This document shows, one piece after another, positions 36,614-46,882 of a DNA stretch of 64,000 bases. A program made the position numbers and the translations under genes. Origin of the DNA: Hyphomicrobiales bacterium (lineage in GTDB: Bacteria; Pseudomonadota; Alphaproteobacteria; Rhizobiales; Rhizobiaceae); assembly GCA_900473745.1 (NCBI GenBank), contig UCMW01000001.1, positions 62,001-126,000 on the forward strand, read 5' to 3'. Under the pieces are notes generated by a model, which saw nothing but the letters and a program-made list of their open reading frames with translations, had not been told where the DNA came from and did not search any database. Numbering within the stretch: position 1 is the first letter of the stretch; every line of letters begins with the position of its first letter.

Positions 36614-36630
36614 TCAAAATAATCATTTGA
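36614..36630. promoter_or_regulatory. Candidate GbpR operator between gbpR and chvE
   Basis: TCAAA-N7-TTTGA is a perfect inverted repeat located 14 bases upstream of the gbpR start and 124 bases before chvE. LysR proteins bind dyads of this size that often contain T-N11-A. It is the only clear dyad I found in the 153-base shared region. Confidence 0.4.
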
Positions 36631-36753
36631 TCGGTATATTGGCCGCGATAAGACTCGCCACGGAGCTGGGGGCTGCCATGTCAGCCGCTCGTTCTTGTCT
36701 CAGCGAGTGCCAGGAGGAGCTTGGCCTCGCACGGTATGACCAGGGAGGTTACC

Positions 36754-37824
36754 ATGAAGAAACTTGGCGCCCTGATTGCGTCTTTCGCAATCGGCATCGC
36801 ATCATTCGCGCCCATGTCCTACGCACAGGACAAGGGTATGGTCGGCATTTCCATGCCGACGAAGACGTCGACCCGCTGGATCTCCGACGGTGAGACCATG
36901 GAGAAGCTGTTCAAGGATGCCGGCTACACCCCGGACCTTCAGTTCGCTGACGACGACATTCCGAACCAGCTCGCTCAGATCGAAAACATGGTCACCAAGG
37001 GTGCCAAGGTTCTCGTCATCGGCGCCATCGACGGCACGACCCTTTCCGACATTCTGCAGAAGGCTGCCGATGCCGGCGTCAAGGTCATCGCTTATGACCG
37101 CCTCATCCGCGATTCCGGCAATGTCGACTATTACGCCACCTTCGACAACTTCCAGGTTGGCGTTCTCCAAGCAACCAGCCTCGTTGACGGCCTGAAGGCG
37201 AAGTTCCCGGACACCAAGCCGTGGAACGTCGAACTCTTCGGCGGTTCGCCGGACGACAACAACGCCTTCTTCTTCTACGATGGCGCAATGTCGGTTCTGC
37301 AGCCCCTGATCGACAGCGGCGACATCGTCGTCAAGTCGGGCCAGATGGGCATGGACCAGGTCGGCACCCTGCGTTGGGACGGCACCGTCGCCCAGGCTCG
37401 CATGGAAAACCTGCTCTCCTCGACCTACACCGAAGACAAGCTGCACGGCGCTCTTTCGCCTTACGACGGTCTCTCGATCGGTATCCTGTCTGCTCTGAAG
37501 GGCGTAGGCTACGGTTCTGGCGACATGGTCATGCCGGTCGTTACCGGTCAGGACGCCGAGCTTCCTTCGATCAAGTCGATGCTTGCCGACGAGCAGTATT
37601 CGACCGTCTTCAAGGACACGCGCGAACTGGCAAAGGTCGCTGTTTCCATGGTTGACGCCATCATGAGCGGCGGCACTCCGGAAGTGAACGACGAGAAGAC
37701 CTACAACAATGGTGTGAAGGTCGTTCCGTCCTACCTGCTGAAGCCTGTCGCTCTCGACAAGGCCAATGCCAAGGACGTTCTGGTCGGCGCCGGTTACTAC
37801 ACGGCCGAGCAGATCGACAACTGA
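36754..37824 (+). CDS. chvE: ChvE, periplasmic galactose/glucose/arabinose-binding protein
   Basis: ChvE captures monosaccharides for the GguAB transporter and, in Agrobacterium, also signals sugar to the VirA kinase and acts in chemotaxis. The 356-residue product has a signal peptide ([19 protein letters not shown] core, cleavage near SYAQ). The mature part is a ribose/galactose-binding-type fold beginning [20 protein letters not shown] split at about 28-47, with segments [25 protein letters not shown] around 113-133. ATG 36754 has a GGGAGG ribosome site; in-frame ATGs further upstream do not. No vir genes are in the window. Confidence 0.94.
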   Translation: MKKLGALIASFAIGIASFAPMSYAQDKGMVGISMPTKTSTRWISDGETMEKLFKDAGYTPDLQFADDDIPNQLAQIENMVTKGAKVLVIGAIDGTTLSDILQKAADAGVKVIAYDRLIRDSGNVDYYATFDNFQVGVLQATSLVDGLKAKFPDTKPWNVELFGGSPDDNNAFFFYDGAMSVLQPLIDSGDIVVKSGQMGMDQVGTLRWDGTVAQARMENLLSSTYTEDKLHGALSPYDGLSIGILSALKGVGYGSGDMVMPVVTGQDAELPSIKSMLADEQYSTVFKDTRELAKVAVSMVDAIMSGGTPEVNDEKTYNNGVKVVPSYLLKPVALDKANAKDVLVGAGYYTAEQIDN

Positions 37825-37841
37825 TCCTCCGGGTCACATCC

Positions 37842-37870
37842 GGGTCCGCGATTCGTCGCGGACCCATTTT
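37842..37870 (+). terminator. Intrinsic terminator/attenuator between chvE and gguA
   Basis: GGGTCCGCGA (37842-37851), tetraloop TTCG, TCGCGGACCC (37856-37865), then ATTTTCT. The perfect 10-bp stem with a stable TTCG loop sits 17 bases after the chvE stop. It probably stops part of the transcripts or protects the chvE mRNA end, so the binding protein is made in excess of the transporter. Confidence 0.82.
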
Positions 37871-37945
37871 CTATACGCATTGAGGGAGCTCGCGTCTTCG
37901 GCTAGATCTTTTAGGGATCGCTGAATCGACGCCGGAATTCTGCAC

Positions 37946-39480
<1,535 letters not shown>

Positions 39481-39481
<1 letters not shown>

Positions 39482-40692
39482 TGGCCATCGATACAAGAAC
39501 CGAAACCCCCAAGGTCTCCGTAGGCGACTACCTGCGCAACAACATCCGCGAATACGGCTTGTTGCTCGCGCTCGTCGTCATCATGTTGCTGTTCCAGTTT
39601 CTGACCAATGGCGTTCTCTTCCGCCCGGTCAACATCACCAACCTGGTGCTGCAGAATTCGTTCATCGTCATCATGGCGCTGGGCATGTTGCTGATCATCG
39701 TGGCGGGGCATATTGACCTCTCGGTCGGCTCGATCGTCGCCTTTATCGGCGGTTTGTCCGCGATCATGCTGGTGAAGTGGGGCTGGCATTTCTCGCTGGT
39801 CGTGCCTCTGTGTCTGGTACTTGGTGGTCTCATGGGTGCCGCCCAGGGCTATTGGGTCGCCTACCAGAAGATCCCGTCCTTCATCGTTACACTGGCCGGC
39901 ATGCTTGTCTTCCGCGGCCTGACCTATGTCGTGCTCGGCGGCCGCCCGATCGGGCCGTTCCCGAAGGAATTCACGCTGCTGTCGACCGGCTTCATTCCGG
40001 ATTTCCTCTCCTTCACGGACCCGGCTACGAGCCTGATCAAGAACTATGTTGCTCTGGTCGTCATCGTCGCGCTCGTGGCACTCGCCATTTACTCCGGCAT
40101 GAAGAACCGCCGGCTGAATGACGAACATGGCAGCGAGAACGAGCCCTTCGTCTTCTTCGCAGCGCAGATGGCGATCATCAGCATCGTCGCGATCTTCCTC
40201 GGCTACCAGCTGGCGACCTATCGTGGTCTGCCGAACGTGCTGGTCGTCATGGGCATTCTGATTGCGCTCTATTCCTTCGTCACCACCCGCACGACCATTG
40301 GTCGCCGCATCTATGCGCTCGGCGGCAACGAGAAGGCAGCCAAGCTTTCCGGTATCAATACTGAACGTCTCGTCTTCCTGACCTTCGTCAACATGGGCGT
40401 GCTTGCGGCTCTCGCCGGCATGATCATCGCGGCTCGCCTCAATTCGGCGACCCCTAAGGCAGGTGTCGGCTTCGAACTCGACGTGATCGCGGCCTGCTTC
40501 ATCGGCGGTGCCTCGGCGTCCGGCGGCGTCGGCAAGATCACCGGTGCTGTCATCGGCGCCTTCATCATGGGTGTCATGAACAACGGCATGTCGATCATGG
40601 GTATCGGCATCGACTACCAGCAGCTCATCAAGGGCCTCGTGCTTTTGGCTGCTGTCTTCTTCGACGTCTACAACAAGAACAAAGCAGTCTGA
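39481..40692 (+). CDS. gguB: Sugar ABC transporter permease GguB
   Basis: The 403-residue product has about ten hydrophobic membrane segments and the family loop GHIDLSVGSIVAFIGGLSA (about 80-98). The conserved region RRIYALGGNEKAAKLSGI follows in the second half, and GGASASGGVGKITGAVIGAF is near 340-360. It belongs to the RbsC/XylH-type permeases. The XylH-like insertion (ENEPFVFFAAQMA region) makes it longer than RbsC. The start ATG uses the last A of the gguA TAA stop, so translation is coupled. Confidence 0.93.
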
Positions 40693-40702
40693 GGATAGGC
40701 TT

Positions 40703-41668
40703 ATGTTTCTCTCGCAATTGAAGACTGGCGGCGTCATCTGCCGCCAGGGTGAGGCCGCGCGCCTTGTCCCAGGTTACAAGACAACTTACGAACTCGCGAA
40801 GGCAGCCATTGCTGCCGGCACTGATGTGGCAACCCTCATCGAGAAGCAGGGTGCTGGTGATGCCGTCGATCTCGTCGCTCTGGCGGCCGAAGGCAAGCTG
40901 GACTGCCCCGTGCGTCATCCGGATCCGGCTCATATGTACCTGACGGGTACGGGTCTGACACATACCGGTTCGGCATCTGCCCGTGACAGCATGCATGCGG
41001 ATACCGCTGGCATGAGCGATTCCATGAAGATGTTCCGCATGGGCATGGAAGGCGGCAAGCCGAAGCCCGGCGAAATCGGCGTCCAGCCGGAATGGTTCTA
41101 CAAGGGCAACGGCTTCAACGCAGTTGCGCCTGGCGAAGACCTCGTCTCGCCATCTTTCGCGCTCGATGGTGGTGAAGAGCCGGAAATGGCCGGTTACTAC
41201 ATCATCGGCGACGACGGGACCGCGCATCGCCTCGGCTTTTCGGTCGCCAACGAATTCTCCGACCACGTGACCGAGAAGATCAACTACCTCTTCCTCGCAC
41301 ACTCCAAGCTGCGTCCGGCCTCCTTCGGTCCGGAACTGCGTGTCGGCGCCCTGCCCGACCACGTCGAAGGCATTTCGCGCATCGTGCGCGCTGGCCAGAC
41401 CGTCTGGGAAAAGCCGTTCCTCTCGGGTGAGGCCAACATGTCCCACACGATCGCGAACCTGGAGTATCACCACTTCAAGTATGCGCTGTTCTGCCAGCCG
41501 GGCGATCTGCACGTGCACATGTACGGGACAGCAACGCTTTCGGTGGCCGACGGCTTCGTCACGCAGGAAGGCGATGTCTTCGAAATCGAGTCCCCGCAAT
41601 TCGGTCTTCCGCTGCGCAACCGCCTGGCAAAGGCTGCCGCAGAGACCGTCAAGGTGAAGATGCTCTGA
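40703..41668 (+). CDS. gguC: GguC / AraD1-type FAH-superfamily protein, candidate 2-keto-3-deoxy-L-arabinonate dehydratase
   Basis: GguC was named as the third gene of the Agrobacterium chvE-ggu operon. The 321-residue product is not a transporter part: it has no membrane segment and shows the fumarylacetoacetate hydrolase (FAH) superfamily core. The metal-site-like GGEEPEMAGYYIIGDDG leads into LGFSVANEFSDH, followed by SFGPELRVGALP. FAH-type enzymes cleave, dehydrate or decarboxylate 2-keto acids. Beside an arabinonate-type dehydratase and an alpha-ketoglutarate semialdehyde dehydrogenase, the natural job is dehydration of 2-keto-3-deoxy-L-arabinonate to that semialdehyde. Homology is visible; the exact reaction is inferred from context. 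Confidence 0.8.
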   Translation: MFLSQLKTGGVICRQGEAARLVPGYKTTYELAKAAIAAGTDVATLIEKQGAGDAVDLVALAAEGKLDCPVRHPDPAHMYLTGTGLTHTGSASARDSMHADTAGMSDSMKMFRMGMEGGKPKPGEIGVQPEWFYKGNGFNAVAPGEDLVSPSFALDGGEEPEMAGYYIIGDDGTAHRLGFSVANEFSDHVTEKINYLFLAHSKLRPASFGPELRVGALPDHVEGISRIVRAGQTVWEKPFLSGEANMSHTIANLEYHHFKYALFCQPGDLHVHMYGTATLSVADGFVTQEGDVFEIESPQFGLPLRNRLAKAAAETVKVKML

Positions 41669-41717
41669 GCGGATCGGACAACCGACCCGCCCATTTTCCA
41701 GAGACAGGACAAAAGCC

Positions 41718-43463
41718 ATGAGCAAGTTCAAACCGGCGGCCTGGCCGCGCCAACTGAGATCCCAGCATTGGTATGGCGGGACATCCCGCGACACGATCTA
41801 CCATCGTGGCTGGATGAAGAACCAGGGCCACCCGCACGACCTGTTCGACGGGCGTCCTGTCATCGGCATTCTGAACACATGGTCCGACCTCACCCCCTGC
41901 AACGGTCACCTGCGCGAACTCGCTGAAAAGGTGAAGGCCGGGGTCTGGGAAGCCGGTGGTTTCCCGGTCGAAGTTCCGGTCTTTTCGGCGTCGGAAAACA
42001 CCTTCCGTCCGACGGCGATGATGTATCGCAACCTGGCGGCTCTGGCCGTCGAGGAAGCCATGCGCGGCCAGCCGATCGATGGTGCCGTGCTGCTCGTCGG
42101 CTGTGACAAGACAACCCCTTCGCTCGTCATGGGCGCCGCTTCGACCGACATTCCCTCGATTGTCGTTACCGGCGGTCCAATGCTGAACGGCTATTTCCGC
42201 GGCGAACGCGTCGGGTCCGGCACGCATCTGTGGAAGTTCTCCGAAGCCGTGAAGGCGGGTGAGATGACCCAGGAGGAGTTCGTCGAAGCCGAAGCCTCGA
42301 TGTCTCGTTCCAGCGGTACCTGCAACACCATGGGCACGGCCTCGACCATGGCCTCCATGGTCGAAGCCCTCGGCATGGCACTTTCGGGCAACGCCGCGAT
42401 CCCCGCTGTCGACAGCCGCCGCAAGGTGATGGCCCAGCTTTCCGGTCGCCGGATCGTGCAGATGGTCAAGGATGACCTGAAGCCCTCCGACATCATGACC
42501 AAGGAAGCCTTCGAGAACGCCATCCGTGTCAACGGCGCGATCGGCGGCTCGACCAATGCCGTCGTGCATATCCTGGCCATGGCGGGCCGCGTCGGCATCG
42601 ATCTGACGCTCGACGACTGGGATCGCCTCGGCCGCGACATCCCGACGATCGTCAACCTGATGCCCTCGGGCAAGTACCTCATGGAAGAGTTCTTCTATGC
42701 CGGCGGCCTGCCCGTCGTCATCAAGCGTCTCGGCGAAGCCGGCAAGCTCAACAAGGATGCGCTGACCGTCTCGGGCGAAAGCATCTGGGACGAGGTCAAG
42801 GACGTTCGCAACTGGAACGAGGATGTCATCCTCCCGGTCGAGAAGGCACTGACGCAGCAGGGTGGTATCGTCGTTCTGCGCGGCAATCTCGCGCCGAAGG
42901 GCTGTGTGTTGAAGCCGTCCGCAGCTTCCGCGCACTTGATGAAGCATCGCGGCCGCGCCGTGGTCTTCGAAGACATCGACGACTACAAGGCGAAGATCAA
43001 CGACGAGGCGCTCGATATCGACGAGACCTGCGTCATGGTGCTGAAGAACTGTGGCCCGCGCGGCTATCCCGGCATGGCCGAAGTCGGCAATATGGGTCTG
43101 CCGCCAAAGGTCCTGCGCAAGGGCATCACCGACATGGTCCGCATTTCGGATGCGCGCATGTCCGGCACCGCCTATGGCACCGTTCTCCTGCACACCTCGC
43201 CGGAAGCCGCGCGCGGCGGTCCGCTCGCGATCGTCAAGAACGGTGACTTCATCGAGCTCGACGTTGATGCCCGCCGCATTCATCTCGATATCTCCGAGGA
43301 AGAAATGCAGCGCCGTCTCGCCGACTGGCGCCCCTCTGTCGAGCCGCCGGCGAGCGGTTATGCCAAGCTCTTCCACGATCATGTCGAGGGCGCGGATACC
43401 GGTGCCGATTTCGACTTCCTGAAGGGCTGCCGCGGTTCGCCGGTCGGCAAGGACGCACACTGA
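41718..43463 (+). CDS. IlvD/EDD-family sugar-acid dehydratase (L-arabinonate / D-galactonate type)
   Basis: The 581-residue product belongs to the iron-sulfur IlvD/Edd family, in the pentonate dehydratase branch. It opens with LRSQHWYGGTSRDTIYHRGW-type wording (about 13-32). The three cysteines for the [2Fe-2S] cluster are C61 (TPCNGH), C129 (VGCDKTTP) and C202 (GTCNTMGTAS). The C-terminal active-site region SDARMSGTAYGTV is near 476-488. It would convert L-arabinonate, and probably D-galactonate or D-fuconate, to the 2-keto-3-deoxy acid. It lies 49 bases after gguC with the sugar 1-dehydrogenase next. True branched-chain IlvD is less likely because of context and the pentonate-type N-terminus. 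Confidence 0.87.
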   Translation: MSKFKPAAWPRQLRSQHWYGGTSRDTIYHRGWMKNQGHPHDLFDGRPVIGILNTWSDLTPCNGHLRELAEKVKAGVWEAGGFPVEVPVFSASENTFRPTAMMYRNLAALAVEEAMRGQPIDGAVLLVGCDKTTPSLVMGAASTDIPSIVVTGGPMLNGYFRGERVGSGTHLWKFSEAVKAGEMTQEEFVEAEASMSRSSGTCNTMGTASTMASMVEALGMALSGNAAIPAVDSRRKVMAQLSGRRIVQMVKDDLKPSDIMTKEAFENAIRVNGAIGGSTNAVVHILAMAGRVGIDLTLDDWDRLGRDIPTIVNLMPSGKYLMEEFFYAGGLPVVIKRLGEAGKLNKDALTVSGESIWDEVKDVRNWNEDVILPVEKALTQQGGIVVLRGNLAPKGCVLKPSAASAHLMKHRGRAVVFEDIDDYKAKINDEALDIDETCVMVLKNCGPRGYPGMAEVGNMGLPPKVLRKGITDMVRISDARMSGTAYGTVLLHTSPEAARGGPLAIVKNGDFIELDVDARRIHLDISEEEMQRRLADWRPSVEPPASGYAKLFHDHVEGADTGADFDFLKGCRGSPVGKDAH

Positions 43464-43473
43464 GGACCTGACG

Positions 43474-44403
43474 ATGGCAGATCGTATTCCGCTCGCGCTT
43501 GTCGGCATCGGCAAGATCGCCCGCGACCAGCACATCCCGTCGATCGAAGGCGGTCAGGACTTCGTCGTTGCCGTCGGCGTCAGCCGTCACGGCAAGGTCG
43601 AGGGTGCCGAGAACTTCACCGACTTCGATGCTTTCCTGGCCGCGCGCCCGGACATCAAGGTCGTGTCGCTCTGCACCCCGCCTGAAGTGCGCTTCGACAT
43701 GGCAAAGGCTGCAATCGCAGCCGGCCGTCATGTCCTGATGGAAAAGCCACCGGCGACCACTTTGGGCGAGGCAGAGGCTCTGACCGAACTTGCTGCCAAG
43801 GCTGGCGTCACCTTGTTTGCCACCTGGCACTCGCGCTTTGCGCTCGGTGTCGAGCCCGCTCGGCAGTGGCTTTCCGACAAGGTCATCCAGTCGATTTCGA
43901 TCGTCTGGAAGGAAGACGTGCGTCGCTGGCATCCCGGCCAGGCCTGGATCTGGGAACCGGGTGGCTTCGGCGTTTTCGATCCCGGTATTAACGCCCTTTC
44001 GATCCTCACGGAAATCGTTCCGGGTCATATTATGGTGCAGAACTCGGTTCTTGAGTTCCCCGAAAACAAGAAGCAGCCGATTGCCGCTTCCATCGCCATG
44101 CGGACCGTCGAAGGCGCGCCCATCTCGGCCGAATTCGACTGGCGACAGGAAGGACCGCAGACGTGGGATATCACAGTCCAGACGAATGCCGGCGAGCTGC
44201 GTCTTTCAAAGGGAGGTTCGGAACTCTATATCGGGGGTAAGGAACAGGCGTCCGGCCCGGACCGCGAATATGCGGGAATCTACGAACGCTTCGCCCATCT
44301 CATCCGCTCCCGCCAGAGCGATACCGACTATCAGCCGCTGCGCATCGTGGCGGATTCGTTCCTTTGCGGGGAACGAAAAGTCGTCGCTCACTTCGAAGAC
44401 TGA
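43474..44403 (+). CDS. Gfo/Idh-type D-galactose / L-arabinose 1-dehydrogenase
   Basis: The 309-residue product is an NAD(P)-dependent sugar oxidoreductase. The N-terminal Rossmann motif is LVGIGKIARDQH (about 9-20) and the diagnostic EKP motif lies at residues 90-92. The C-terminal substrate domain has VWKEDVRRWHPGQAWIWEPGGFGVFDPG with the expected aspartate (D172 region) and histidine. It resembles the arabinose/galactose 1-dehydrogenases of Azospirillum and rhizobia, which oxidise both sugars to the 1,4- or 1,5-lactone. No lactonase gene is seen nearby, so the lactone may open spontaneously or through a distant enzyme. The gene follows the dehydratase by 10 bases. Confidence 0.88.
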   Translation: MADRIPLALVGIGKIARDQHIPSIEGGQDFVVAVGVSRHGKVEGAENFTDFDAFLAARPDIKVVSLCTPPEVRFDMAKAAIAAGRHVLMEKPPATTLGEAEALTELAAKAGVTLFATWHSRFALGVEPARQWLSDKVIQSISIVWKEDVRRWHPGQAWIWEPGGFGVFDPGINALSILTEIVPGHIMVQNSVLEFPENKKQPIAASIAMRTVEGAPISAEFDWRQEGPQTWDITVQTNAGELRLSKGGSELYIGGKEQASGPDREYAGIYERFAHLIRSRQSDTDYQPLRIVADSFLCGERKVVAHFED

Positions 44404-44424
44404 CATCAAAAGGAGGCCCATCCC

Positions 44425-45939
44425 ATGGCCTATACACCGACTGGAAAACACCTGATCGCCGGCAACTGGGTTGCCAGCACGGATACTTTCACCTCGTCGC
44501 CTGCCACGGGCTCCTCCCACACCTTCTCGAAGGGCACCCCTGCGCTCGTCGATCAGGCCGCCAAGGCAGCGGAAGAGGCATTCGAGACCTATGCCTATTC
44601 GACGCGCGAAGAACGTGCCGCTTTCCTCGACGCCATCGCCGAGGAAATCGATGCACGCGGTGATGCGATCACCGAGATCGGCTCCCAGGAAACCGGCCTG
44701 CCGGAAGCGCGCCTGATCGGCGAGCGTGGCCGTACAGTCGGGCAGCTTCGTCTTTTCGCGGCGCATATCCGCAAGGGCGATTACCTTGACCGTCGTCACG
44801 ACGAAGCCCTGCCCGATCGCAAGCCGCTGCCACGTCCGGACCTGAAGATGGTCCAGCGTCCGATCGGCCCGGTCGCCGTCTTCGGTGCCTCCAACTTCCC
44901 GCTCGCCTTCTCCACGGCTGGCGGTGACACGGCAGCGGCTCTCGCTGCCGGTTGCCCTGTCGTCGTCAAGGCGCATGATGCCCATCCGGGCACGGGCGAA
45001 ATCGTCGCCTCCGCCATCGATGCCGCCATCAAGCGTTGCGGCGTTCATCCGGGCGTCTTCTCGCTCGTACATGGCGGCAGCCGCGACGTCGGCCAGGCCC
45101 TCGTCCAGCATCCGCTGATCAAGGCCGTCGGTTTCACCGGGTCGCTCGGCGGCGGTCGCGCCCTCTTCGATCTCTGCGCGCAGCGTCCGGAGCCGATCCC
45201 GTTCTTCGGCGAACTCGGCTCGGTCAACCCGATGTTCATGCTGCCCAAGGCGATCGCCACCCGTGGTGAAGCCATTGCCAAGGGCTGGGTCGGTTCGCTG
45301 ACCATGGGCGCGGGCCAGTTCTGCACCAATCCGGGGATCGTCGTCCTGCTGAAGGGCGCGGACACCGACAAGTTCGTCGAAACGGCCACTGAATCGCTTT
45401 CCGGCGTTGGTCCGCAGACCATGCTGACGGATGGAATCGCCGACGCCTACCGCAAGGGTGCGACGAAAATCGCAGGCACCGAGGGCGTCCGCTCGCTCGT
45501 CACTTCTACTTGCGATCTGCGCAATGCAACGCCCTATCTGTTCCAGACGACCGCGAAGGACTGGCTCGACAACCATGTGCTCGGCGAAGAAGTGTTCGGT
45601 CCGCTCGGCCTTGTTGTCATCGCCGAGAGCGAAGACGAAATGGTCGCCATGGCACGCAGCCTTTCCGGCCAGCTGACAGCTTCGATGCATCTCGCCGATG
45701 GTGACGAGACGCTCGGCAAGCGCCTGATGCCGATTCTGGAGCGCAAGGCTGGTCGCGTGCTCGCCAACGGCTTCCCGACCGGCGTCGAAGTGGCTGATTC
45801 CATGGTTCACGGTGGCCCCTACCCTGCGTCGACGAACTTTGGTGCCACGTCTGTCGGCACGCTCTCGATCCGTCGCTTCCTGCGCCCGGTCTGCTTCCAG
45901 GACATTCCGGCAGCTCTCCTGCCGATCGATCTCACCTGA
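44425..45939 (+). CDS. Alpha-ketoglutarate semialdehyde (2,5-dioxovalerate) dehydrogenase
   Basis: The 504-residue product is an aldehyde dehydrogenase of the KGSADH subgroup. It has IAGNWVAS at the start and the cofactor-binding segment GPVAVFGASNFPLAFSTAGGD (about 150-170). The general-base glutamate is E263 in FFGELGSVNP and the nucleophile is C300 in GAGQFCTNPG. The GELGSVNP wording, in place of the common ELGGK, marks this subgroup, which oxidises alpha-ketoglutarate semialdehyde to 2-oxoglutarate. It completes the non-phosphorylating arabinose branch and sits 21 bases after the sugar 1-dehydrogenase, with AAGGAGG upstream. Confidence 0.9.
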   Translation: MAYTPTGKHLIAGNWVASTDTFTSSPATGSSHTFSKGTPALVDQAAKAAEEAFETYAYSTREERAAFLDAIAEEIDARGDAITEIGSQETGLPEARLIGERGRTVGQLRLFAAHIRKGDYLDRRHDEALPDRKPLPRPDLKMVQRPIGPVAVFGASNFPLAFSTAGGDTAAALAAGCPVVVKAHDAHPGTGEIVASAIDAAIKRCGVHPGVFSLVHGGSRDVGQALVQHPLIKAVGFTGSLGGGRALFDLCAQRPEPIPFFGELGSVNPMFMLPKAIATRGEAIAKGWVGSLTMGAGQFCTNPGIVVLLKGADTDKFVETATESLSGVGPQTMLTDGIADAYRKGATKIAGTEGVRSLVTSTCDLRNATPYLFQTTAKDWLDNHVLGEEVFGPLGLVVIAESEDEMVAMARSLSGQLTASMHLADGDETLGKRLMPILERKAGRVLANGFPTGVEVADSMVHGGPYPASTNFGATSVGTLSIRRFLRPVCFQDIPAALLPIDLT

Positions 45940-45948
45940 GGACATGCC

Positions 45949-46878
45949 GTGACCCCATCACCGTTTGCCGCGCTCGTCGACTGGGGCACCAGCAACCTTC
46001 GAATCTGGCTGACCGACAGCCAGGGCGTGGTGATCGGTGAACGTCAATCTGCAGAGGGTATGGGCAGCCTGGACAAGGCTGCCTATCCCGCCGTTCTTGA
46101 GGGGCATCTCACAGCGCTCGGTGCAAACCAGGACCTCCCTGTGGTCATCGCCGGCATGGCGGGCGCCCGCACAGGCTGGCGTGAAGCACCCTATGTGGAG
46201 ACGCCTGCGCCTCTCGTCGGCCTCTTCCAGCATGCCGTCCAGCCGGAGGGCGTGAATCGCCCTGTCTACATTCTGCCCGGTGTCTGCCAGCGCGAGGGCG
46301 GCGCCTACGACGTCATGCGTGGTGAGGAAACCCAGCTTGCCGGCGCGCTGGAGCAGGGTCTGGACAACGCCCTGTTCTGCCTTCCGGGCACCCATTCCAA
46401 GTGGGCTCTTGTCGAGAATGGCCAGATCAGCCGTTTCTCGACCGTGATGACGGGCGAATTGTTCAATTTGATTAGCCGGCAATCGATCCTCCGTCTGTCG
46501 GTGCCGGAGGATGGAGACGCCGAGGCGGATCCGGAGATCTTTGACGCCGCTGTCACGCAAGCCCTCGAACCCGGGTTTGCGCTGACATCCATACTCTTCT
46601 CGATCCGTGCCGAGGGCCTGCTGGCATCGGACACCAAGACCAATCCTGCAGCGCGTCTCTCCGGTCTCCTGATCGGTGCAGAGATCGCTGCCATCCGAGA
46701 TGACCTCCTGCGCCACGGCAGGGCCTATCTCATCGGCACGGGTAAACTTACGCGTCTCTACGCGCGTGCTCTCTCCAAGGCCGGCGGTGAAGCCGTCCTG
46801 CTCGATGGCGGGCTGCTCGTGCGCCGTGGACTGCTCGCATCTGCCCTGTCGCTCTTCGATCACGAATTCAAGGACTGA
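45949..46878 (+). CDS. dgoK: 2-keto-3-deoxygalactonate kinase
   Basis: The 309-residue product matches the DgoK family. It opens with LVDWGTSNLRIWL, the family's phosphate-binding DWGTSN motif, then has VVIAGMAGARTGW, PGVCQREGGAYDVMRGEETQ split at about 107-126, and FCLPGTHSKW. The C-terminal LIGTGKLTRLYARAL completes the match. It phosphorylates 2-keto-3-deoxy-D-galactonate to the 6-phosphate. The start is GTG 45949, 9 bases after the upstream stop. An out-of-frame ATG-CCG-TGA (45944-45952) overlaps it. It pairs with the aldolase gene that follows by 4 bases. Confidence 0.91.
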   Translation: MTPSPFAALVDWGTSNLRIWLTDSQGVVIGERQSAEGMGSLDKAAYPAVLEGHLTALGANQDLPVVIAGMAGARTGWREAPYVETPAPLVGLFQHAVQPEGVNRPVYILPGVCQREGGAYDVMRGEETQLAGALEQGLDNALFCLPGTHSKWALVENGQISRFSTVMTGELFNLISRQSILRLSVPEDGDAEADPEIFDAAVTQALEPGFALTSILFSIRAEGLLASDTKTNPAARLSGLLIGAEIAAIRDDLLRHGRAYLIGTGKLTRLYARALSKAGGEAVLLDGGLLVRRGLLASALSLFDHEFKD

Positions 46879-46882
46879 ACCC

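Noticed and set aside
36736..36753. Upstream in-frame ATG for chvE
   Set aside because: ATG 36754 directly follows GGGAGG and starts a classical signal peptide; the earlier ATG would add polar residues before it.
41649..43535. 628-codon minus-strand open frame opposite the dehydratase
   Set aside because: Complement of a well-supported iron-sulfur dehydratase gene; no domain signature.
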